DNA of 62,732 nt. Origin: Brevundimonas sp. (GTDB lineage: Bacteria > Pseudomonadota > Alphaproteobacteria > Caulobacterales > Caulobacteraceae). A model generated the notes under the pieces. It did no database searches and was not told where the DNA came from. It worked only from the letters and a program-made list of their open reading frames with translations. The stretch lies in assembly GCF_027484365.1 (NCBI RefSeq), contig NZ_JAIXTC010000006.1, positions 1 through 62,732 of the forward strand. Reading direction: 5' to 3'. The first letter of the stretch is position 1. Each line of letters opens with the position of its first letter. The position numbers were made by a program, and so were the translations under genes. Of the stretch, positions 1 to 7,485 are shown in pieces.

Positions 1-60
1 GCGATCCCAGATTTCAGCCCGCTGAGCCGCCGAATAGTAGATCCGCCGCCGCTGCTTCAT
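1..60 (-). CDS. IS30-family transposase, N-terminal fragment (runs off window)
   Basis: Twenty codons are visible from the ATG at 58-60. The translated start (MKQRRRIYYSAAQRAEIWDR) matches the opening helix of IS30-type transposases, where a basic start is followed by an IYYSxAQRAEIWDRW-like stretch before the helix-turn-helix. The DDE catalytic domain would lie left of the window. The family call rests on recognition of a short motif only. It sits 180 bases from the lysR gene, so this element may have helped mobilise or regulate the neighbouring lactamase locus; that is inference. Confidence 0.55.
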   Translation of the reverse strand, partial: MKQRRRIYYSAAQRAEIWDR

Positions 61-121
61 CGCCCACGCTCCATCTCCGAAGAAAAGCTAGCGTGTTGCG
101 TTCACCGGTTGAGCCCACCGT
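1..121 (-). mobile_element. Partial IS30-family insertion sequence, outer end
   Basis: The first 60 bases read on the minus strand as the amino end of an IS30-like transposase that runs off the window. The bases upstream of it (about 61-121) fit the short region between transposase start and terminal inverted repeat. The stretch around 91-112 resembles ends I remember from IS30-type elements, but the other end lies outside the window, so the boundary and any target duplication cannot be checked. A contig edge inside an insertion sequence is expected when the element is multicopy. Confidence 0.5.
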
Positions 122-242
122 CGAAAGCGGACGGTGGCTCCCAGCCGTAAAGCCGACGTGGACGCCAGGCGAACGCCGACCCGCTTACGGAAGCGGGCGG
201 AGGCGGGCAGGAAAACGACCCCGCGAGGCACGCCAGGCCGCC
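122..242. other. Intergenic, nothing recognised
   Basis: The 121 bases between the probable IS end and the stop of the lysR gene hold no convincing reading frame, hairpin with a T-run or promoter. Confidence 0.4.
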
Positions 243-1109
243 CTATATGATCTCTGCTTTCAGCCACGCCTGAAAGCGTCGCATGGCGGAGGTTTCGGGA
301 CGCGATATCAGCCGGGTGAGCCAGTAGCGGCCGACATCGATCTCGACCGCGAAGGGCTGGATGAGCAGTTCCGCCGCGAGTTCGCGGGCGAACATGGCCG
401 GCGGCGCGAGCGCCACCCCGAACCCGGCGGCGGCGGCGGACGCCATCAGGGCCGAACTGTCGAAAATGGGCCCCCGCAGGATCGGTGGAACCATGCCCGC
501 GGCCTCGAACCACAGGGCCCATTCGTCCGGACGGTATGAGCGCAACAGCCGTTCGTGGACGAGGTCGGCGGGGGATTTGAGCCGTGCCGCGATGGCCGGA
601 GCGCAGACCGGCGTCATCGGCGCGCCGAGCAGCGGTTCAGCATGGACGCCATGCCAGGCGCCGTTGCCGAACCGGATCGCGAAATCGAGCGCTTCGGCGA
701 CCAGATCGACGCGGTTGTTGTTGGTCGAGATGCGCAGGTCGATCGAGGGATGGGCGCGGGCGAAGGCGTCGAGGCGCGGCAGCAGCCAGCCGGTCGCGAA
801 GGTGCCGACGACGCCGACCTTCAGCGGTTCGCGGAACCGGCCTTCGCCATATTGATCGAGCGTCGCAGCGACGCGGTCGAACATCTCGGCGAGGACGGGG
901 ACGAGGGCGTGACCCTCATCGGTGAGCGCGATGCCACGCGGCAGGCGGTGGAAGAGGCGGGTATCCAGACGGCGTTCGAGCTGGGCGACCTGATGGCTGA
1001 CGGCGCCCTGGCTGACGCAAAGCTCGATCGCCGCGCGGGTGAAGTTGAGATGGCGCGCCGACGCCTCGAAGGCACGTAGCGCATTGAGGGGAAGTTGGGC
1101 GCGATCCAT
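243..1109 (-). CDS. LysR-family transcriptional regulator, AmpR/GcvA-like
   Basis: A 288-residue protein of normal LysR length. Residues 6-65 form the winged helix-turn-helix, with an AmpR-type opening (LPLNALRAFEASARHLNFTRAA) and the recognition helix around SQGAVSHQVAQLERRLD. Residues about 92-285 form the two-lobed effector domain. The ATG at 1107-1109 is kept because the DNA-binding domain begins six residues in. It is divergent from the metallo-beta-lactamase gene across 95 bases, the same geometry as ampR-ampC, so it probably controls that gene and itself. AmpR proteins sense muropeptides; whether this one does is unknown. It could also be a GcvA-like regulator. Confidence 0.85.
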   Translation of the reverse strand: MDRAQLPLNALRAFEASARHLNFTRAAIELCVSQGAVSHQVAQLERRLDTRLFHRLPRGIALTDEGHALVPVLAEMFDRVAATLDQYGEGRFREPLKVGVVGTFATGWLLPRLDAFARAHPSIDLRISTNNNRVDLVAEALDFAIRFGNGAWHGVHAEPLLGAPMTPVCAPAIAARLKSPADLVHERLLRSYRPDEWALWFEAAGMVPPILRGPIFDSSALMASAAAAGFGVALAPPAMFARELAAELLIQPFAVEIDVGRYWLTRLISRPETSAMRRFQAWLKAEII

Positions 1110-1125
1110 CGCTCACTCTCAAATA

Positions 1126-1146
1126 TTCTCATGGCTCTGTCGAGAA
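1126..1146. promoter_or_regulatory. Candidate LysR operator between regulator and lactamase genes
   Basis: An inverted repeat with TTCTC at 1126-1130 and GAGAA at 1142-1146, separated by 11 bases, lies midway between the divergent starts at 1109 and 1205. LysR regulators usually bind an interrupted dyad in such a divergent gap. The arms are only 5 bp, so chance occurrence is possible. Confidence 0.4.
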
Positions 1147-1204
1147 ATCATCCTTTGTCCTGGACACGGCTGATCGTCATTTCAGGGGGCAGAAGGGAAA
1201 CGCC

Positions 1205-2134
1205 ATGATCAAATTGATGACGGTCGCAGCCTGGCTGGCGGGCATGAACGCCCTGCCTGTCTTCAACCCGGAAGACGCCCGCGGACACGCGGTCACGGCT
1301 GCGGCGAGCGGCTTCGCGCAAGATACGGACGATCCGCTGACGCGGCCGATGGAGACGGAGCGCGCCGAAAGGTGGCTCGCACCCTTGCCGCCCGAGAAGA
1401 TTTTCGGGAACACCTATCTGGTCGGATTCGGCGGGCTGAGCGTTGCGCTGATCGATACGGGCGCGGGCCTGGTGCTGATCGACGGGGCCCTGCCGCAAGC
1501 GGCGCCGATGATCCTGGACAATGTCCGCCACCTCGGGTTCGACCCCGCAGACATCAAATTTATTCTAAGCACCGAGCCGCACTTCGACCATGCCGGCGGC
1601 CTCGCGGCCCTGGCGCGCGATACGGGCGCGACGGTGGTGGCGAGCGCCCGCGGCGCCGACGGATTGCGGGCCGGGGCCCTTCTGGAGGACGATCCCCAGC
1701 GGGCCTATGGCGGCGTCTGGCCGGGCGTGACGCGGATCCGGGTCGTGGAAGACGGCGAGGTGATCCAGCTCGGCCGCACAGCGATCACCGCCCGCGCCAC
1801 CCCGGGGCATACGATGGGCAGCATGAGCTGGAGCTGGCGGGCGTGCGAGGGCGAAGGCTGCAAGGCGGTCGTCTTCGCGTCGAGCCTCAATCCCGTCTCC
1901 GCCGACGGCTATCGCTACAGCGCGCCGGCGAACGCCCCGATCCTCGACGGGTTCGCTGCGACCTACAGGCTTATGGATGGAGTGGCTTGCGACATTCTGA
2001 TCTCCGCCCACCCCGACAATGCGGGCGAGGGGCGATACAGCGACAGGCCCGGCGCGTGCCGGACCTATGTCCAGCGATCACGCGGACTGCTCGCGACCCG
2101 CCTGGCGAACGAACGCAACGGGACGGCGAGATAG
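1205..2134 (+). CDS. Subclass B3 metallo-beta-lactamase with Glu at zinc-ligand position 116
   Basis: A 309-residue protein with a hydrophobic start, probably exported to the periplasm, where it would hydrolyse beta-lactams. The metal motif reads STEPHFDHAGG: Glu124, His126, Asp128 and His129 correspond to B3 positions 116, 118, 120 and 121. His202 (PGHTMGS) and His269 (ISAHPDN) match ligands 196 and 263. Cys262 and Cys285 could form the C-terminal disulfide common in B3 enzymes. Canonical B3 enzymes have His at 116, so this belongs with the rare Glu116 (B3-E) variants. The AmpR-like divergent neighbour suggests inducible expression. A non-lactamase B3-like hydrolase cannot be excluded. Start chosen as ATG 1205; ATG 1217 is an alternative. 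Confidence 0.85.
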   Translation: MIKLMTVAAWLAGMNALPVFNPEDARGHAVTAAASGFAQDTDDPLTRPMETERAERWLAPLPPEKIFGNTYLVGFGGLSVALIDTGAGLVLIDGALPQAAPMILDNVRHLGFDPADIKFILSTEPHFDHAGGLAALARDTGATVVASARGADGLRAGALLEDDPQRAYGGVWPGVTRIRVVEDGEVIQLGRTAITARATPGHTMGSMSWSWRACEGEGCKAVVFASSLNPVSADGYRYSAPANAPILDGFAATYRLMDGVACDILISAHPDNAGEGRYSDRPGACRTYVQRSRGLLATRLANERNGTAR

Positions 2135-2168
2135 GCCTGTTCTGTGTCGGCCTCGGTGTCAGCGAATG

Positions 2169-2200
2169 TCCCGGCGTAGCGGCGGACCGCCACGCCGGGA
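2169..2200. terminator. Hairpin between convergent genes
   Basis: TCCCGGCGT at 2169-2177 pairs perfectly with ACGCCGGGA at 2192-2200, and an inner GCGG/CCGC stem closes on a four-base loop. No T-run follows, so it would be a weak intrinsic terminator or an mRNA end-protecting hairpin. It serves both the lactamase gene and the convergent TonB receptor gene. Confidence 0.5.
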
Positions 2201-2212
2201 TCGTCGAAGGAC

Positions 2213-5014
2213 CTAGAAGGTCGCCCGCAGGCCGAGGTTATAGCTCGGGCCGTATTCGTGGATCTGGAACGGACGGTTCTCGTTGCCGAAATAGACCGCC
2301 TGACGCGCGTCCAGGATGTTGGTGCCCTCAGCGAAGATCTGGAAGGTCCCGTTGACCTGCCAGGAAGCGCCGAAGTCCAGGGTGCCGAAGCCGTCGGCCA
2401 TGATGGCCGAGTTCTCGTCGAGGACCGCGTTGGAGCCCGGGCTGATGTTGCCGTTGGCAGCGAAGTCAGACCGGTAGGTGTAGCTGAAGTGCGCCTCGAA
2501 CGGGCCACGTTCGAAGAAGGGGTTGATCGAGAAGCTCTCGTCCGACACGCCCTGGAGGCCGGCGGTGGTGACGACGCCCGGCGTGGCCTCGATCTGGGCC
2601 TCGCTCTCGGTGAAGGTGGCGCTGGCCGAGAGGCCGAGACCCCAGTCCAGCTTGTAGGAAACGCCGATCTCGAAGCCCCGGATGGTGGCGTCGCCGATGT
2701 TCTGGGGCCGGGTGATCTGGAGATCGGCCGTCAGGGTCTGGCCCGCCTGGGTGGCGAAGAGAATCTGTTCTGTGCGGGCGATGCCGCCGATGAAGTCCGA
2801 GATGTCCTTGGCGAAGACCGCGCCGTACAGGGCGCCGAAGTCGTTGAAATACCATTCCAGCGAGGCGTCGTAGTTGACCGAGGTATAGGGCTGGAGCTCC
2901 GGATTGCCGCCTACGCCGACCTTGGCGCCCGGCACCGCGGTGTCGAGCGCGGTCTGGCCCTCCAGGAACACGCGGGTGATCAGCCCGCTGTTGGGGACCA
3001 CGGCGGTGCGTAGATCGGCGAGGGACGGCCGGGTCAGGGTGCGCGAAGCGCCGAGGCGCAACAGGACCTCGTCGGTCAGTTCGAAATTCAGATTCAGGCT
3101 GGGCAGGAACTCTTCGTACGATCCCTCGAAGGTCTGGGGATTGACCACGGTGGTGACGGCCCCGGCGGCGTTGCGACCGGCGGTCAGCAGGGTGCCCTTG
3201 ACCAGGGTTTCGGTGGAGACCCAGCGAAGGCCGAGGTTGGCGTCCATCGGCACGGGGCCGAAATCGATCGAGAAGTCGGCACGGCCGTAGAGGGCGGTGA
3301 TCTCCTCGTCCACACCATAGGACTGCTGCAGGTCGGCCCCGGTGGGGACCAGGTCGTCCGACTGGGCGTTGGTGTCGTTGGACTCGTTGGGGATGACGTA
3401 GGAGATGCCGTACAGGGTGCGGTTATAGGTCAGGCCCTGGCGGTACAGGCTGGCGATCGACTGGTTGAAGGCATTCGACGGCAGCTGCTGGTTCAGGAAG
3501 GCCGGGGTGTTGACGTCGATGCCGGGGCGGACGGTCAGGACGCGGTCGCGGCGCTGATAGTCCCGGCTGCGGTCGGTGTACTGGCCGCCGAAGCGAACGC
3601 TGCCCAGGGTCAGGGCCCCGAAGCGGGCGTCCAGATCCCGTTGGATGTTCAGCAAGGCGGTGGTGTCATTGTCGACCGAGTTGATCGGCCGGGTGCGGTA
3701 GGTGGTGGCCCGGGTCGACGTCGGGCTGGACAGATCCAGATTGGTCAGCAGCGAGGCGTATTCGCGGTTGCCGATGGGGTCGTCGCCGAAGTCATAGCTG
3801 TAGGTCAGGCCGACGGGGTTGTCGGCGGTCCCGCCGCTGATGCGCTGGAGCGGCACGGGCAGGAAGGAGTTGGCCTCCGAATAGCTGACCGATGGCGTCA
3901 CGGTCCAACCGAGCACATCCCAGTCGGCCTGCAGTTTGACGAACAGGTTCTCGTGCTGCTGCTCGGAGTATTCGGCGTTGCGGTCGATGCGACCGCCGTT
4001 GATCTGGGCAGCATAGAGGATGCCGTCCTGGACCCGGGCGCTGGAGGCCACGAGGCGGGTGCTGAAGTCGGCACGGCCGCCGAAGGCGAAGCTGATGCGG
4101 TCCTCGTCGATGACGTTGTTGAAGCGCGAGTACAGGGCGTCGGCGCGCAGGGCGAAGCTGTCGGTCGGCTTCCACGACAGGCCGGCCATGGCGCTGATGC
4201 GGGTGCGTTCTTCCTGCTCAAGGGTCAGCTGGATCTCGTTGGGCACCGAAACGGTCGCGCCATTGACGACCCGGTTGGTGTAGCCCGTGGTCTGGACGCG
4301 ATCGAACTGAACGTCGCGGGTGGCCAGGGACACGCCGGCGATGAAGCCGAAGGTGCGGTCGGCGTTGCGCCAGCCGGCCGAGAGGGAGCCGTTCGGCGTG
4401 TTCGCCTCGGTGCGGTTCTCATAATGGGCATAGAGACGCGCGGTCGCGAACGGCTCGGTGTCCAGGGCGTCGGCGGTGCGGATATCGATGTTCGAGCCGA
4501 TGCCGCCGTCGATCAGGTCGGCGGTCGGAGACTTGGTCACGACGATGGCCGAGATCAGGTCGGCGGGGATGACGCGGAACTGGAACTGTCGGCCCGACTG
4601 GTCGGAGTTGCGGATGTTCTCGTTGTAGGCGATCGGCGAGCCGTTCAGGGTCACCGACTGGAAGTTGGGGCCCAGACCCCGGACGCTGACGAACTGGCCT
4701 TCGCCGGCTTCGCGCGAGATGGAGACGCCCGGCACCCGCTGCAGGGCCTCGGCGACGTTCACGGCGGGGAAGTTGCCGATGTCGGACGCCGACACGACGT
4801 CGGAGATCGAGTCGGCGCGACGCTTGATCGTCAGGGCGTCGGCCAGGCTGGTGGCGAACGACCCGGTAACGACGATGTCGTCGACCGATGTCTCGTCCTG
4901 GGCCGGAGCCGTCTGGGCCAGGGCGGCGGCGGGCGCGGCCACGGCGGCCAGGGCCACGGCGGCGGCGCCGGCCATCAAGGCGGCGCGCGTTTCGGTCTGG
5001 GTCAGGCGGATCAT
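2213..5014 (-). CDS. TonB-dependent outer-membrane receptor
   Basis: A 933-residue protein. Residues 1 to about 33 are a signal peptide with an alanine-rich core ending near ALAQ. A TonB-box-like segment (DDIVVTGSF) follows, then a plug domain of about 120 residues (NVAEALQRVPGVSISREAGEG), then a long beta-barrel ending in the aromatic terminal residue typical of outer-membrane proteins (LGLRATF). The length and plug motifs fit the large proteobacterial receptors that take up oligosaccharides, siderophores or peptides; the substrate is not evident. I chose the ATG at 5012-5014, because it has a GGGAG Shine-Dalgarno and the signal peptide, over an upstream in-frame start. It is divergent from the PHP hydrolase. 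Confidence 0.9.
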   Translation of the reverse strand: MIRLTQTETRAALMAGAAAVALAAVAAPAAALAQTAPAQDETSVDDIVVTGSFATSLADALTIKRRADSISDVVSASDIGNFPAVNVAEALQRVPGVSISREAGEGQFVSVRGLGPNFQSVTLNGSPIAYNENIRNSDQSGRQFQFRVIPADLISAIVVTKSPTADLIDGGIGSNIDIRTADALDTEPFATARLYAHYENRTEANTPNGSLSAGWRNADRTFGFIAGVSLATRDVQFDRVQTTGYTNRVVNGATVSVPNEIQLTLEQEERTRISAMAGLSWKPTDSFALRADALYSRFNNVIDEDRISFAFGGRADFSTRLVASSARVQDGILYAAQINGGRIDRNAEYSEQQHENLFVKLQADWDVLGWTVTPSVSYSEANSFLPVPLQRISGGTADNPVGLTYSYDFGDDPIGNREYASLLTNLDLSSPTSTRATTYRTRPINSVDNDTTALLNIQRDLDARFGALTLGSVRFGGQYTDRSRDYQRRDRVLTVRPGIDVNTPAFLNQQLPSNAFNQSIASLYRQGLTYNRTLYGISYVIPNESNDTNAQSDDLVPTGADLQQSYGVDEEITALYGRADFSIDFGPVPMDANLGLRWVSTETLVKGTLLTAGRNAAGAVTTVVNPQTFEGSYEEFLPSLNLNFELTDEVLLRLGASRTLTRPSLADLRTAVVPNSGLITRVFLEGQTALDTAVPGAKVGVGGNPELQPYTSVNYDASLEWYFNDFGALYGAVFAKDISDFIGGIARTEQILFATQAGQTLTADLQITRPQNIGDATIRGFEIGVSYKLDWGLGLSASATFTESEAQIEATPGVVTTAGLQGVSDESFSINPFFERGPFEAHFSYTYRSDFAANGNISPGSNAVLDENSAIMADGFGTLDFGASWQVNGTFQIFAEGTNILDARQAVYFGNENRPFQIHEYGPSYNLGLRATF

Positions 5015-5021
5015 GAATTGT

Positions 5022-5040
5022 CTCCCGGTGTCATCGGGAG
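5022..5040 (-). promoter_or_regulatory. Hairpin containing the receptor Shine-Dalgarno
   Basis: In the receptor mRNA, CTCCCG pairs with CGGGAG across a seven-base loop. The CGGGAG arm is the Shine-Dalgarno, seven bases before the ATG. This could limit translation until the stem opens. No larger known riboswitch fold was recognised. Confidence 0.4.
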
Positions 5041-5138
5041 GTCGCCAGCCCCATGCGACGCGCTCCCCACGAAGCGGCGCCGTGTAGCCAGCAGGGACGA
5101 CACACCTCAAGCCGATGAGAACAGGATTGCAAAAATTT

Positions 5139-5207
5139 CACACGATACACAGAATCGTCGTTGAAATTCCCATTTCTTGTGTAATCGGTGTCGTGTGTCA
5201 GTCACAC
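5139..5207. promoter_or_regulatory. Repeated CACAC/GTGTG boxes in the receptor/hydrolase divergent region
   Basis: CACACGATACAC at 5139-5150 is mirrored by GTGTCGTGTG at 5188-5197, and GTGTG at 5193-5197 pairs with CACAC at 5203-5207 around TCAGT. The boxes sit in the 230-base gap between the divergent starts (5014 and 5245), in an AT-richer patch. They are candidate operators shared by both genes. The bound regulator is unknown. Confidence 0.4.
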
Positions 5208-5244
5208 TATTCTGTATTCAGGGCACGGAATAATGGAGAAAGCC

Positions 5245-6699
5245 ATGACGTCATCCGTAGCCCTGGGACTCGCCCTGTCCCTTGCGTCGAGCCTGGCGTT
5301 CGCCCAGGCCGACGCGGGAGCGGGCGACGGCCGTCGCTGGCTGGCCGGCGACCATCATGTGCATAGCCGGTTCAGCGCCCGCTACACGCCCGACCCTGCG
5401 TCGCCCGAATCCCCGCCCCTCCCCCAGCTGGGAGGCGACGGCAATCACACGATCGTCCAGAACGCCGAGGCGGCGCACCGCTACGGCCTGTCGTGGATGG
5501 TCTCGACCGACCACGGCGGGCCGCTCCACGCCCGCCTGAACGCCGAACAGGCCTGGCCCGAGCTCCTGCAGGCGCGCGAGCGGGTTCCCGGCCTGGTCCT
5601 GTTCTACGGCATGGAGTTCGACACCCCAGGCGCCGAACACTCCAGCCTGATCATCGCCCCGTCTGCGCACGAGCGAGAGGATCTGCTGCATATCGAAGGG
5701 ACCTGGGGCCGGCGTCAGCCCTGGCCCGAGGATCCGGCGCGGGACACCGAGGCCTTCATGCTGGAGGCGCTGCGCGACATGGCGGCGATGTCTCCGCGAC
5801 CGGTGATGGTGACCAACCACCCCTCGCGCTCGGCGACGGGTCTCGGCCAGTACGGCGAGGTGCGTCCGCACCAGCTGCGCGACTGGAGCGAGGTCATCCC
5901 GCGTGTCGTCATCGGCATGGAGGGCGCGCCGGGGCACCAGGCGGACGGCCTGTTCGCCGACGGCCGTCCCGACCCGGCGGGCTCGCGCGGCATCTATCGC
6001 CGCTTCCCGACGATGGGCGGGTTCGACCAGATGACGGCGCGGCTGGCGGGCGTCTGGGACAGTCTGCTGGGCGAAGGCCGGCGCTGGTGGATCACGGCGA
6101 CCTCGGATTCGCACACTCATCTCAGCGAAGGCGGCGACGACTTCTGGCCCGGCGAATACGCCAAGACCTGGGTGATGGCGCGACCCGACGGCGAGGACAT
6201 CCTCGATGGCCTGCGCGAGGGCCGCGTATTCGTGACCACCGGCGACCTGATCTCGGAACTGGACGTGACGGTTTCGGCCGATGACCGCACAGCGACGATC
6301 GGCGGGGAGCTGGTGGTCGGCGAGGCGGACGACATCGTCGTCACGCTCCGCGTCCGCGACCCGCGGGCCGCCAACGCCGCCGGCCGCACGCCCTCGGTCG
6401 ACCACATCGACCTGATCGTGGGCGACGTGACCGGTGGCCGGGCCGATCGTGACGCCGATGCAAACGCGACGACCCGGGTCGAGCGCCGCTTCACCGCCGC
6501 CGACTGGACGAGCGAAGGCGAGGTTCTGACCATGACGCACAGGCTCCCCGCCTCAGAGGCTCCGCGCTACCTCCGCGTCCGGGGAACCAGCGGTGTCGAA
6601 ACCGAGCCCATGGTCGATACGCCCGGAGAAGATCCCTGGTCGGACCTGTGGTTCTACGGAAACCCCGTCTTCCTGACCGGGTCGACCGGCGCTCGCTGA
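5245..6699 (+). CDS. Exported PHP/CehA-like metallohydrolase
   Basis: A 484-residue protein with a signal peptide (about residues 1-21, ending AFAQ). The mature part opens with GDHHVHSRFS, the HxH metal motif of PHP-superfamily phosphoesterases, followed by STDHGGP and later TNHPS and TSDSHTH, which would supply further metal ligands. This pattern fits CehA/McbA-type hydrolases, but the substrate is unknown. The ATG at 5245 is chosen over 5188 or 5233 because GGAGAA lies just upstream and the signal peptide starts there. It is divergent from the TonB receptor, so the two may act on one imported or surface substrate. Confidence 0.8.
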   Translation: MTSSVALGLALSLASSLAFAQADAGAGDGRRWLAGDHHVHSRFSARYTPDPASPESPPLPQLGGDGNHTIVQNAEAAHRYGLSWMVSTDHGGPLHARLNAEQAWPELLQARERVPGLVLFYGMEFDTPGAEHSSLIIAPSAHEREDLLHIEGTWGRRQPWPEDPARDTEAFMLEALRDMAAMSPRPVMVTNHPSRSATGLGQYGEVRPHQLRDWSEVIPRVVIGMEGAPGHQADGLFADGRPDPAGSRGIYRRFPTMGGFDQMTARLAGVWDSLLGEGRRWWITATSDSHTHLSEGGDDFWPGEYAKTWVMARPDGEDILDGLREGRVFVTTGDLISELDVTVSADDRTATIGGELVVGEADDIVVTLRVRDPRAANAAGRTPSVDHIDLIVGDVTGGRADRDADANATTRVERRFTAADWTSEGEVLTMTHRLPASEAPRYLRVRGTSGVETEPMVDTPGEDPWSDLWFYGNPVFLTGSTGAR

Positions 6700-6804
6700 T
6701 CCCCCCCGGGCCCGGACCTCACGTCCCGCCCGTTCCAGCAGCCGGAATCGGCCTTTTGGCCCCCATGCCTTGCCCGTGAGGCCTTCCCGCCTTATCCCCG
6801 GACC

Positions 6805-7485
6805 ATGCCGAACACGCCCCTGATCTGCCCGTCCATCCTGGCCTCGGACTTCGCCAAATTGGGAGAGGAGGTGCGGGCCCTGGAAGCCGCCGGCGCGGAC
6901 TGGATCCATGTCGACGTCATGGACGGCCATTTCGTGCCCAATATCACGATCGGGCCGGACGTGGTGAAGGCGCTGAGGCCGCACACGAGCCTGCCGTTCG
7001 ACGTGCATCTGATGGTCGCGCCGGTCGATCCGTGGCTGGAGGCCTATCGCGAGGCGGGGGCCGACATACTGACCGTCCATCCCGAGAGCGGGCCGCACCT
7101 GCACCGGACCCTGGGCCGGATCCGGCAGCTGGGCGCGAAGGCGGGGGTGGTGCTGAACCCCGGCACGCCCCTGTCCATTCTGGAAGAGGTAGTCGATCTG
7201 GTGGACCTGGTCCTGTTGATGTCGGTCAACCCGGGCTTCGGCGGCCAGTCCTTCATTCCTTCGACCCTGAAGAAGATCGAGCGGACGCGGGCCATCCTCG
7301 ACGCCGCGGGATCGAAGGCCCACCTGCAGATCGACGGCGGAGTGACCGCGGCCAACGCCGGGGCCTGCGTCGCCGCCGGGGCCGACGCCCTGGTCGCCGG
7401 GACCGCCGTGTTCAGGGGCGGGCCGGACGCCTATGCGGCCAATATCGCCGCCATCAAGGCCGCCCCGCACGCCGGGCAAGCATGA
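6805..7485 (+). CDS. rpe: Ribulose-phosphate 3-epimerase
   Basis: A 226-residue cytoplasmic TIM-barrel enzyme that interconverts ribulose 5-phosphate and xylulose 5-phosphate in the pentose phosphate pathway. Metal and catalytic residues are visible: His35 and Asp37 in [12 protein letters not shown], His68 in DVHLMV, and the Asp of QIDGGV near residue 177. The phosphate-binding glycines follow (ALVAGTAVF). Length matches the family. Its stop codon overlaps the start of the heparinase-like gene (ATGA), so the two are translationally linked. Confidence 0.96.
   Translation: MPNTPLICPSILASDFAKLGEEVRALEAAGADWIHVDVMDGHFVPNITIGPDVVKALRPHTSLPFDVHLMVAPVDPWLEAYREAGADILTVHPESGPHLHRTLGRIRQLGAKAGVVLNPGTPLSILEEVVDLVDLVLLMSVNPGFGGQSFIPSTLKKIERTRAILDAAGSKAHLQIDGGVTAANAGACVAAGADALVAGTAVFRGGPDAYAANIAAIKAAPHAGQA

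Noticed and set aside
3641..5164. Long plus-strand frame opposite the TonB receptor
   Set aside because: High-GC antisense shadow: Gly/Val/Asp-rich translation with no domain, while the receptor on the other strand is unmistakable.
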